Of a stretch of 15,131 nt of DNA, positions 1 through 6,165 are shown piece by piece. Origin of the DNA: Micrococcales bacterium (lineage in GTDB: Bacteria > Actinomycetota > Actinomycetes > Actinomycetales > Dermatophilaceae); contig JAKDLQ010000027.1 of NCBI GenBank assembly GCA_030452775.1, positions 1-15,131 of the forward strand. The letters run 5' to 3'. A program made the translations under genes and the position numbers. Position 1 is the first letter of the stretch. The number at the start of each line of letters is the position of its first letter. The notes under the pieces were generated by a model that worked only from the letters and a program-made list of their open reading frames with translations, had not been told where the DNA came from and made no database searches.

Positions 1-202
1 CCGACTCGCCGAGCAGCACGGTCAATATCACGACGCCATCAGCGGCTTCCTCACAGTCCTCGAGCACGGCGGGACGATCGCTGACCTGCCGATCTTCCGC
101 GAGGAGGTCACTGTGCTCATCGGCCGGCTCGTGCGGCATCGGCAGGCCGGCTCCGATCTCATCTACGAGGCGTACCAGGTCGACATCGGGGGATCGGGCT
201 GA
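1..202 (+). CDS. C-terminal fragment of a small helical protein, possibly hemerythrin-like
   Basis: This is the end of a gene whose start lies before the window. The open frame runs from base 2 to the TGA at 200-202 and gives about 66 residues, ending in ...YEAYQVDIGGSG. The segment looks all-helical. It contains an HxxxH pair (HGQYH, bases 17-31) and a later HRQAGSD, which loosely recall the iron-ligand spacing of hemerythrin HHE domains. The last His and Asp are one residue further apart than the classical HxxxxD, so the family is only a guess. Its stop shares one base with the ATG of the methyltransferase (TGATG), so the two are probably cotranscribed and translationally coupled. The coding frame is secure; the function is not. 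Confidence 0.6.
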   Translation, partial: RLAEQHGQYHDAISGFLTVLEHGGTIADLPIFREEVTVLIGRLVRHRQAGSDLIYEAYQVDIGGSG

Positions 203-822
203 TGGACGCCAACGCCTGGGACGAGCGGTATGCCGCCACCGAGATGGTGTGGTCGAAGACGCCCAACCAGTTCGTCGCCGAACTCGTCGGCCCGCTCACT
301 CCCGGACGTGTCCTCGACGTGGCCGCCGGCGAGGGACGCAACGCCATCTGGCTCGCCGAGCAGGGCTGGACCGTCGTCGCGACCGACTACTCGCGTGTCG
401 CGATCGAGCGCCTACGTCAGATCGCCGACGAGCGCCTGGGGGACCGGGCGAGCGGGTTGACGGCCCACGTCGCCGATGCCACCCAGCCGGCACCCGGCGG
501 CGAGGCGGCATATGACCTCGTGCTCTTCAGCTACCTCCAGCTGCCCGACGACGACTGGCTGGCCGCCCTGCGCTCCGGGATCGCGGCGACTGCACCCGGA
601 GGCCGGATCGTCATCATCGTGCACGCGCAGCGCAACCTCACCGAGGGCTATGGCGGGCCGTCGGATCCGGCCGTCCTTCACGACCCCGACGACATCATCG
701 AGGGGGTCGCAGGACTGCCCGTCGAGGTCGAGTCCGCCGAGCTGCGCACGCGCCTGGTCGCCACCGAGGACGGCGAGCGGGCGGCCCTCGACACCGTCGC
801 TGTGCTACGCCGGATCAGCTGA
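202..822 (+). CDS. Class I SAM-dependent methyltransferase (TehB/thiopurine-methyltransferase-like)
   Basis: This is a 206-residue soluble methyltransferase of the Rossmann-fold class I type, which transfers a methyl group from S-adenosylmethionine to an unknown small molecule. The N-terminus has the WDERY...W...PNxF signature common to TehB-like enzymes. SAM-binding motif I is VLDVAAGEG at residues 37-45. The acidic residue closing the second strand is D62 in VVATDYS. A DLVLFSYLQL stretch and a later APGGRIVII strand match motifs IV and V of the fold. The length is normal for the group. The ATG overlaps the upstream stop codon, so translation is probably coupled. One copy of the GTATGCCGC motif lies within codons 9-12. 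The substrate cannot be read from the sequence. Confidence 0.9.
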   Translation: MDANAWDERYAATEMVWSKTPNQFVAELVGPLTPGRVLDVAAGEGRNAIWLAEQGWTVVATDYSRVAIERLRQIADERLGDRASGLTAHVADATQPAPGGEAAYDLVLFSYLQLPDDDWLAALRSGIAATAPGGRIVIIVHAQRNLTEGYGGPSDPAVLHDPDDIIEGVAGLPVEVESAELRTRLVATEDGERAALDTVAVLRRIS

Positions 823-829
823 GGACTGC

Positions 830-865
830 GGGGCCAGACGCACAGTCAGTTGTGCGGTTGGCCCC
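830..865. terminator. Bidirectional hairpin terminator between convergent genes
   Basis: Two 15-base arms (830-844 and 851-865) pair perfectly except for two central mismatched bases, around the loop GTCAGT. The outer part is GGGGCCA/TGGCCCC and the inner part CGCACA/TGTGCG. It starts 7 bases after the methyltransferase stop and ends 22 bases before the stop of the convergent RelA/SpoT-domain gene, so it can serve both. No T-run follows, which is usual for hairpin terminators in GC-rich actinomycetes. Confidence 0.65.
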
Positions 866-887
866 CCGTGGACACCGGCGCTCGCAG

Positions 888-1985
888 TCAGCCGGTGCGG
901 GCGCGCATCGCCTCGAGGCGGGCTTGCAGCGGCTCGGTGCGGTGGGCGTTGCCGTGCAGCCCGACGTAGCGCTCCCCGAAGAGGGCGAGGAGCGCGTCGT
1001 CGAGACGCCGCACGGCCCCCGGCGGGTACTTGTAGGCCATCCGGGCGTTGATCTCGGTGCTGTCGACCGCGGCGAGCAAGGCGGAGAGCTCGTCGAGCGA
1101 GGTGACGCCGAGCTCGAGGAGGAGGCCCGAGATCCAGGCGTAGTGGTCGGTGCGTGACCAGCCGGCCTCGACGTACTGCGCCGCGAGGAAGTTCGCGAGC
1201 TCCCGGGTGCCGATCCGTGGATCCGTATCGGCGGCGACTGCGGTGTCGGCGGTGACTGCGGTGTCGGCGGTGACTGCGGTGACTGCGGTGTCGACGGAGT
1301 CTGGCCGGTCGTCTCGCGCGGGTACATGGAGCCGGTCGCGGATCGCGGAGAACTCCTGGTCGGCCAGCTCGATGAGCCCGGCGGCCAGCGTGAAGCGGCG
1401 ATCGAGGTCGGACGCATACTCCGCCGGAACGCTCCCCTTGTAGCGGATGTCGTGCTCGAACTCGGCCCAGGCGTGCTGTAGCACCGTGCGGATCTGCACC
1501 GACGCGGCCCGGCGCCGCAGGGGCTCGTATGCCGGAGGCACGGTGCGGCTCGCGTCGACGGCGACGAGCAGGTGCCGGCTCGCGTAACCGAAGCGTCCCT
1601 CGCTCGCCGTCTCCTGCCCCATGTCGCGGTCATCGAGCACCGTCAGGGCCTCGGCGAGCAGGTCCGCGACCGCGGTGACGTCGTCACGGACGTAGGTGAT
1701 GACGCGCACCCCGATCTGATCGGTGATCTCCGCCAGCGGGTCGACCTGGAGCCGATCGCCACCATCCGGGCGCGTGCCGTGCACGAGGCGCTCCGCCTTC
1801 CCGGCGAAGGATGCGACCGATTTGGTGCGCCCGTCCACGCTGAGGTAGTTGATGCCGGCGTCGTCGAGCTCGGCGGTGATCAGCTCGACGAAGCGATCGG
1901 TCGCCGCCTCGATCTCGGGCAGCGTGGCGGCATACGTCCGTACGGCGGCGCGGACGGGGTCTCGCCGATCGGGCTGGGTGGGCAT
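888..1985 (-). CDS. RelA/SpoT nucleotidyltransferase-domain protein with C-terminal extension; catalytic Glu replaced by Ser
   Basis: The protein has 365 residues from an ATG at 1985, chosen because AGGA lies 7 bases upstream on the minus strand. A longer in-frame ATG at 2057 lacks such a site. Residues about 15-220 form a RelA/SpoT synthetase domain (PF04607 type): GRTKSVASFAGK at 52-63 (ATP-side basic residues), the Mg-binding Asp D89 in ITDQIGVRVI, a GYxSxH motif at 133-138, and the VQIRT...HAWAEFEHDIRYKG signature at 163-184. Such domains normally make (p)ppGpp from ATP and GTP/GDP. Here the catalytic Glu expected before VQIRT (E323 in Rel-Seq, E139 in RelQ) is S162, so alarmone synthesis is doubtful. 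A repetitive Thr-Ala-Val linker (about 233-254) leads to a helical C-terminal domain I cannot name. There is no HD hydrolase, TGS or ACT domain. It is last in a minus-strand run after mgtE. Confidence 0.8.
   Translation of the reverse strand: MPTQPDRRDPVRAAVRTYAATLPEIEAATDRFVELITAELDDAGINYLSVDGRTKSVASFAGKAERLVHGTRPDGGDRLQVDPLAEITDQIGVRVITYVRDDVTAVADLLAEALTVLDDRDMGQETASEGRFGYASRHLLVAVDASRTVPPAYEPLRRRAASVQIRTVLQHAWAEFEHDIRYKGSVPAEYASDLDRRFTLAAGLIELADQEFSAIRDRLHVPARDDRPDSVDTAVTAVTADTAVTADTAVAADTDPRIGTRELANFLAAQYVEAGWSRTDHYAWISGLLLELGVTSLDELSALLAAVDSTEINARMAYKYPPGAVRRLDDALLALFGERYVGLHGNAHRTEPLQARLEAMRARTG
1231..1293 (-). repeat. Short tandem repeat encoding the Thr-Ala-Val linker
   Basis: On the plus strand the region is built from GTGACTGCG and GTGTCGGCG blocks repeated head to tail, with an 18-base period reading GTGACTGCGGTGTCGGCG, plus one shortened copy near 1275-1290. 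All units are multiples of three. Copy-number change would therefore lengthen or shorten the linker of the RelA/SpoT-domain protein without shifting its frame. Confidence 0.8.
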
Positions 1986-2063
1986 GCCCCCATCCTGCCG
2001 GTCGAGGCGGCCTTCCTGCGCCCCTTCGTATGCCGCCGAGCGGGCTCCACCCATCATCCGCGG

Positions 2064-3389
2064 TCAGATGCCCAGCACCGCGATGGCGATGAAGAAGTAG
2101 ATGAGCAGACCCGTGGCGTCGCAGAAGGTGCTGATGAAGGGTGTGGAGAAGACCGCGGGGTCCACGCCCATGGCCCGCGCGGCGAGGGGCATCATGCCGC
2201 CGACGGTGGCGGACAGCGGACAGACGAGTACCAGCGTCAGGCTCACCACGGTCGCGAGCTCGCTCCCGGCAAAGACCATGACGGGGGCGAAGGCGATGGC
2301 GCCGAGCACGAGGCCCATGAGCGATCCCGTCCGCAGCTCCCGCCCGGCGACGGCGAGCAGATCCTTGGTGCGGACGTCTCCGGTCGCCAAGGCCCGGGTG
2401 ACCGTGGTGGCGGCCTGGGCGCCGGTGTTGCCGGCCGTGCCGGTGAGCAGCGGAATGAACAGGGCCAGCGTGACGACCGCGGCGAGCTCGTCCTCGAAGC
2501 GATCGAGCACGCTGACCGTGAGCGCCGCGGAGACGGCCAGCACGAGCAGCCAGACGATGCGGCTGCGCACGAGCCGCAGCACCGGCACGGAGAGGTAGGG
2601 CTGGCGCAGCGGCTCGGTGCCACCGGTACGTGCAGCGTCCTCCTCCTCCATCTCTCGCAGGATGTCGACGGCGTCGTCCCAGGGCAGCACGCCGACAAGG
2701 CGGCCTTCGGAGTCGACGATCGGTGCTGCCGCAAGGTCGAGTGCGAGCATGCGGCGGGCGCTCTCCTCCTCGTCGGCGAGGGCGGAGATACCCTCGATGC
2801 GTTCCACGAGATCGCTGACGAGTTGATCGGGCTCGGCCAGCAGCGCGGCGCGCAGGGTGAGGATTCCCACGAGATTGCGCTCAGTCCCGAGGACCGGAAG
2901 GACATCGATCGTGATCGCTTCCTCGCCGCGCTCCCGCACCCGCTTGAGGACGTCGCGGCATGTGTAGGTGTCCCGCACGGCGACGTACTCCGGGGTCATC
3001 CGACGACCGATGGAGCCATCCGGATAGCCCATGAGCAGAGCGGTGTAGGCACGCTCTCGTGGGGACAGGCCACGCAGGACGGTGGCGACGATCCCCGCGG
3101 GCAGCTCGTCGAGCAGGGCGACCCGGTCATCGGGGCTGACGCCCTCGAGGACCTCGGTCACTTCCCCGTGCTGCAGGGTGTTGACCAGGTCACGGGCCAA
3201 TCGGGCGTCCATGGACTCGAACACCCGGAGCGCCACGTCCTTGTCGAGGAGCCGGAAGACGACACCGTGGTCGCGCGGGCCGAGCCGTCCCATGAGCCGG
3301 GCGATCTCCTTGGGACGCAGCTCGGCAAGGTCGGCCTTGAGCTGCGGAAGATCATCGAGGGCCAGATCGGATGTGAGCGACTCAGTCAC
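2064..3389 (-). CDS. mgtE: Magnesium transporter MgtE
   Basis: This is a 441-residue MgtE, the homodimeric Mg2+ channel of the inner membrane, which closes when its cytosolic domains bind Mg2+. Residues about 10-125 are the helical superhelix N domain. Residues about 130-250 are a paired CBS module (MTPEYVAVRDTYT...; second CBS with APIVDSEGRLVGVL). From about 273 to the end come five membrane segments. The family signature PLLTGTAGNTGAQAATT is at 313-329, and the conserved pore Asp is D424 in FCDATG. The GTG start at 3389 is chosen because GGAGG lies 6 bases upstream; an in-frame GTG at 3422 has no such site. It lies 58 bases downstream of the lipoprotein gene and 78 bases upstream of the RelA/SpoT-domain gene, all on the minus strand. 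Nothing is missing or unusual. Confidence 0.95.
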   Translation of the reverse strand: MTESLTSDLALDDLPQLKADLAELRPKEIARLMGRLGPRDHGVVFRLLDKDVALRVFESMDARLARDLVNTLQHGEVTEVLEGVSPDDRVALLDELPAGIVATVLRGLSPRERAYTALLMGYPDGSIGRRMTPEYVAVRDTYTCRDVLKRVRERGEEAITIDVLPVLGTERNLVGILTLRAALLAEPDQLVSDLVERIEGISALADEEESARRMLALDLAAAPIVDSEGRLVGVLPWDDAVDILREMEEEDAARTGGTEPLRQPYLSVPVLRLVRSRIVWLLVLAVSAALTVSVLDRFEDELAAVVTLALFIPLLTGTAGNTGAQAATTVTRALATGDVRTKDLLAVAGRELRTGSLMGLVLGAIAFAPVMVFAGSELATVVSLTLVLVCPLSATVGGMMPLAARAMGVDPAVFSTPFISTFCDATGLLIYFFIAIAVLGI

Positions 3390-3395
3390 CGTGCA

Positions 3396-3400
3396 CCTCC
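3396..3400 (-). promoter_or_regulatory. Ribosome binding site fixing the mgtE GTG start
   Basis: On the minus strand GGAGG stands 6 bases before the GTG at 3389-3387. It rules out the longer in-frame GTG start at 3422. Confidence 0.75.
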
Positions 3401-3420
3401 GTACGCCGCCTGTGAGCAGC

Positions 3421-3426
3421 ACAGTA
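3421..3426 (-). promoter_or_regulatory. Candidate -10 element for mgtE
   Basis: On the minus strand TACTGT fits the actinobacterial TANNNT -10 consensus and lies about 30 bases before the mgtE start. A TGACCG upstream could be a weak -35. The perfect palindrome TGACCGGTCA (3441-3450) overlaps both that -35 and the stop codon of the lipoprotein gene. The site would let mgtE be expressed apart from the upstream gene. Confidence 0.35.
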
Positions 3427-3447
3427 GCCTGCGGCCCTGGTGACCGG

Positions 3448-4152
3448 TCAGGGCGTCGCCGGCGGAGGCGGCAGCGAATAGGCCGTCCCCAAGCCGAGAT
3501 TGACCTGCGTCAGCAGGCTGGCGATCTCCGGACGGATCACGTCCCAGCGGCTGCGCGCGGCACTCCGGCGCTTCGAGGCATCCCGTGCGGCCTGAGCGGT
3601 GAAGAGCCGCAGGCCGAGGATGCGCGCTGTGTATGTCGGCCCGTCGAGGCCCGGAGGCGTGCCCGCCGACATGAGGGTGGCCAGGTCACGGTCCAGCAGG
3701 TCGAGCCGAGCACTGACGTCTGCGGTGTCGGAGAAGAGCTGGTCGATGGCGGCCACGTCGGCGATGATCGCGCCGGCGGCGGCGTCGGCCGCGGCGCGTT
3801 CGAGCGTGGCCCGGATCGAGGGCAGCGCCGGGGTGTGGGCCGAGAGCGGCAGGGAGCGAGCCGGTGGTGGCGTGGCCGTGGCCGTGGCCGTCGCCGTCGC
3901 TGTCGCCGTGGCCGTCGCCGTGATCGGCGCCGTCCGGGTGAGGGTGATCGTTGTGGTCGCCGTCGCAGTTGTCGTCACGACGGAGGTGACCTGCTCGGTG
4001 ATCCGGATGGTGGGCGCTGCACTCGGGCCGGCCATGGTCTGCTCGAGATCGACGGAGGGGCGGGCGCTGCTCGTGCAGCCCGTGATCGCCGTGCCCAGGG
4101 CGAGCGTCACCGCACCGAGCAGGGCCGCGCGACCGCGCCGCAGACCGGCCAC
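3448..4152 (-). CDS. Putative lipoprotein with Ala-Thr repeat spacer
   Basis: The predicted product is a 234-residue exported lipoprotein. From the GTG at 4152 the N-terminus has LRRGR, a hydrophobic core and a lipobox ending ITGC, with the lipidated Cys at residue 26. AGGG lies 8 bases before this start. In-frame GTG (4182) and TTG (4224) starts upstream are possible but would make the signal peptide too long. After the Cys comes a Thr-rich stretch and then an alternating Thr-Ala run ending in PPPA, probably a flexible, possibly glycosylated cell-wall spacer. The rest (about residues 110-225) is a helical domain with many Ala, Arg and Leu that I do not recognise; the tail is PPPPATP. It is first in a possible unit with mgtE and is divergent from dinB. 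The function is unknown. Confidence 0.75.
   Translation of the reverse strand: MAGLRRGRAALLGAVTLALGTAITGCTSSARPSVDLEQTMAGPSAAPTIRITEQVTSVVTTTATATTTITLTRTAPITATATATATATATATATPPPARSLPLSAHTPALPSIRATLERAAADAAAGAIIADVAAIDQLFSDTADVSARLDLLDRDLATLMSAGTPPGLDGPTYTARILGLRLFTAQAARDASKRRSAARSRWDVIRPEIASLLTQVNLGLGTAYSLPPPPATP
3870..3922 (-). repeat. Hexanucleotide repeat encoding (Thr-Ala)n
   Basis: About nine near-identical hexamers (GCCGTG or GCCGTC on the plus strand) stand in tandem within the lipoprotein gene and encode alternating Thr-Ala. Because the unit is six bases, slippage changes spacer length but keeps the frame. Confidence 0.8.
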
Positions 4153-4274
4153 GCAGCTCGCCCTGTCTCTCCCATCGACGGACACCTGTCGATTCTCGCG
4201 GGTTTCTGGCCGCCCCGGGCGCAATGCGTTCCGGCACGTGACAGGCGGGCGCGATTGCGGTCAGACTCGGGTGC

Positions 4275-5372
4275 ATGAGCGACGCCCCTACATCGTGGGT
4301 GCTGCACGTCGATCTCGACGAGTTCATCGCCGCGGTCGAGGTCCTTCGGCGCCCCGAGCTGCGCGGCAGGCCCGTCATCGTCGGCGGTCGCGGCGACCCC
4401 GCCGAGCGGGCCGTGGTCGCAACTGCCTCGTATGAGGCGCGCGAGTTCGGCGCCGCGTCGGGGATGCCGCTGCGAATCGCCGCTCGCAGGGTCCCGGACG
4501 CCGTCATCCTGCCCGTCGACGCGCCGGCCTACACCGAGGCCTCTGAGTACGTGATGCAGGCGCTGCGGGGATTGTCGAGGGAGGGGGAGCGGGGGATCGT
4601 CGAGGTGCTCGGGTGGGACGAGGCCTTCCTCGGGGTCCAGACGAAGGACCCCGAGGCGCTGGCCCGGCACGTCCAGGCCGTGATCCTCTCGGCGACCGCC
4701 CTGCACAGCTCCGTCGGCATCGGCGACACCAAGGTGCGAGCCAAGATCGCGACGGGCTTCGGCAAGCCGGGCGGCATTTTCCGGCTGACTCGCGACAACT
4801 GGATCGAGGTCATGGGCGAGCGCCCGACAGTGGCGCTCTGGGGTGTCGGATCCAAGATCTCCAGGAGGTTGGCCGGCCTCGGGATCGAGACCGTCTCCCA
4901 GCTCGCCGCGGCCGATCGCGACGTGCTGGTCGCCGAGTTCGGGCCGCGGATGGGCCGGTGGTATGCCGAGCTCGGTCGCGGCCACAGCTCGGCGATCGTC
5001 GATGACACCCCGTGGATCCCGCGCGGCCACAGCCGCGAGACGACCTACCAGAGCAACCTCACGACGCCGGCCGAGGTGGAGGCGGCCGTCCGGGAGCTCG
5101 CCGGCCAGGTCTTCGAGGACACGGTCGCGGAGGGGCGGCCCGTCTTCCGGGTCACGCTCAAGGTCCGCTACGCGCCGTTCTTCACCCAGACCAAGGCACG
5201 CAAGCTGCCGGCGCCGACCCGCGAGCGTGCGGAGGTCGTCGCCGCGGCCATCGCCCTCAGCGACCGGCTCGACCCCGGCCGGGAGATCCGCCTGCTCGGC
5301 GTCCGGGCCGAGATGGTCATGCCCGAGGAAGGCGATCCGGCCGAGCGCACGCCCATCCGCGGCCGGCTCTGA
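4275..5372 (+). CDS. dinB: Y-family DNA polymerase IV, DinB2-like, with Ile at the steric-gate position
   Basis: This is a 365-residue translesion polymerase. Palm residues are D13 in HVDLDEF and D115-E116 in LGWDEAFLG, so the metal-binding acidic triad is intact. ASYEAREFGAASGMPLR (51-67) is the usual fingers motif. LWGVGSKISRRLAGLGIET is the helix-hairpin-helix thumb element, and the little-finger domain fills about 250-350. Two points differ from classical DinB. First, the residue matching the steric gate F13 of E. coli DinB (in DCFFAAVE) is I18 in DEFIAAVE. Second, the C-terminus lacks a QLxLF-type clamp-binding motif. The WGWDE/GWDE version of the SxDE motif and the non-aromatic gate recall Mycobacterium smegmatis DinB2 (Leu gate), which incorporates ribonucleotides; that comparison is from memory. 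No clear ribosome site precedes the ATG, and I see no LexA-type box between 4153 and 4274. Confidence 0.9.
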   Translation: MSDAPTSWVLHVDLDEFIAAVEVLRRPELRGRPVIVGGRGDPAERAVVATASYEAREFGAASGMPLRIAARRVPDAVILPVDAPAYTEASEYVMQALRGLSREGERGIVEVLGWDEAFLGVQTKDPEALARHVQAVILSATALHSSVGIGDTKVRAKIATGFGKPGGIFRLTRDNWIEVMGERPTVALWGVGSKISRRLAGLGIETVSQLAAADRDVLVAEFGPRMGRWYAELGRGHSSAIVDDTPWIPRGHSRETTYQSNLTTPAEVEAAVRELAGQVFEDTVAEGRPVFRVTLKVRYAPFFTQTKARKLPAPTRERAEVVAAAIALSDRLDPGREIRLLGVRAEMVMPEEGDPAERTPIRGRL

Positions 5373-5392
5373 GCCACCGGTGCACCCCCCGC

Positions 5393-5426
5393 CCGTATGC
5401 CGCCGCGCCAGCCCAGCGGCATACGG
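5393..5426 (+). terminator. Hairpin after dinB built from an inverted GTATGCCGC pair
   Basis: Two perfect 11-base arms, CCGTATGCCGC (5393-5403) and GCGGCATACGG (5416-5426), flank a 12-base loop, starting 21 bases after the dinB stop. No T-run follows. Each arm carries the 9-mer that is repeated across the window, so this is a terminator-like structure made from two copies of that motif. Confidence 0.6.
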
Positions 5427-5479
5427 CCGTCGGGATGCGTGCGGGGTCGCTCTCACTGCGTGGCCGAGCGCTCTCGCGC

Positions 5480-5550
5480 TACTGTTGGGCGTGACCGGCG
5501 TGGCTCTGCTCGTCGGTCACCTTCGCTTCGCTCGAATGGACATCCAGTGA
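5480..5550 (+). promoter_or_regulatory. Candidate promoter with leaderless 19-codon leader ORF
   Basis: TACTGT (5480-5485) fits a -10 element. A GTG at 5491 sits where a leaderless transcript would begin. It opens a 19-codon frame ending at TGA 5548-5550, which overlaps the ATG (5550) of the broken gene downstream. The first 30 bases of this frame hold an inverted repeat GTGACCG/CGGTCAC (5491-5497 and 5514-5520). No good -35 is visible. Whether the peptide is made is unknown; the layout suits a leader or a coupling ORF. Confidence 0.3.
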
Positions 5551-6146
5551 TGCAGCGGTTCCTACGGCTCCACAGAGATCGGCGCACTCGCGCTCGCCCT
5601 GCCGGGGATGCGGACGCGGATGCGTTGCGCGTGGACAACTGGAACTTTGTCTTCGAGCTGCCTCTGTGGATCAGGGCCGCGCCGTCGCGAGGAACTCGCG
5701 CGGCAGTGGGTGAGCTGGTGGAATGCCGTCGCCACCGGCGCCACCGCCACCGCATCCGACCTGCAAGAGCTTGCCGGCAACTCACGATGGGCCGAACCGG
5801 AACTCACCGGACTGTCAGGCAACGACGCCCTCCAACAGATTGCGACACGCCGGTGGACCGAGGCCGAGTGCTGGTACAGCCGGCGCAAGGAAGCCGGGCT
5901 CGCTTCGGGCCCGTTGTCAACCATGGAGCTCAGCACCGCCCTGAACCGATCCTGGCACCTGGCCCCCCCCGCGGCACCACCGTGGTCCTGCTGCCGGTCA
6001 TCGACGACACGATGCGATGCCTCGGCCGGCGAGCCTTCGTCCCCGAGGGACTCGTCCTTCGTCATGGCTGGCCCCGCGTCCTTCAAGCGCTGTCAGATCC
6101 GCCCGACCGGCAGGACAGGGCCATCAGCCTGTTCCGGCTCCGATGA
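5550..6146 (+). pseudogene. Broken gene of unknown function with two compensating frameshifts
   Basis: Protein-like sequence runs through three pieces. 5550 to about 5687 gives ...VDNWNFVFELPLWIRAAPS. About 5689 to 5968, in the frame one base later, gives EELARQWVSWWNAV... through ...ALNRSWHLAPP. About 5970-6146, back in the first frame, gives RGTTVVLLPVIDDTMRCLG... and ends FRLR. Removing C5688 and restoring a ninth C to the C8 run at 5963-5970 rebuilds one ORF of about 198 residues. The unshifted frame has no stop, but its middle is Arg/His-rich shadow sequence. The reconstructed protein is soluble and Trp-rich; I do not recognise it. Its codons (CAA, TCA, ACA, ATT, CGA, GAA) are less GC-biased than those of the neighbours, which suggests acquired DNA. 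Sequencing error at the C-run is possible, but C5688 is not in a homopolymer. Confidence 0.55.
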
Positions 6147-6165
6147 CAACGCCTCCCTTCGCTCG

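Noticed and set aside
1986..2057. Longer start (ATG 2057) for the RelA/SpoT-domain protein
   Set aside because: The extra 24 residues have no ribosome site, lie 7 bases from the mgtE stop and cover a GTATGCCGC copy; the ATG at 1985 has AGGA at good spacing.
1572..3443. Very long open frame on the plus strand across the RelA-like and mgtE genes
   Set aside because: It is antisense to two clear genes, is rich in Arg, Gly, His and Asp, has no recognisable motif, and exists because high GC3 removes stops on the opposite strand.
4153..4274. SOS (LexA) box controlling dinB
   Set aside because: I looked for TCGAAC-N4-GTTCGA-like and mycobacterial LexA sites in the divergent gap and found none.
4107..5456. 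Long minus-strand open frame across dinB
   Set aside because: The plus-strand frame encodes an intact Y-family polymerase; the antisense product is low-complexity shadow sequence.
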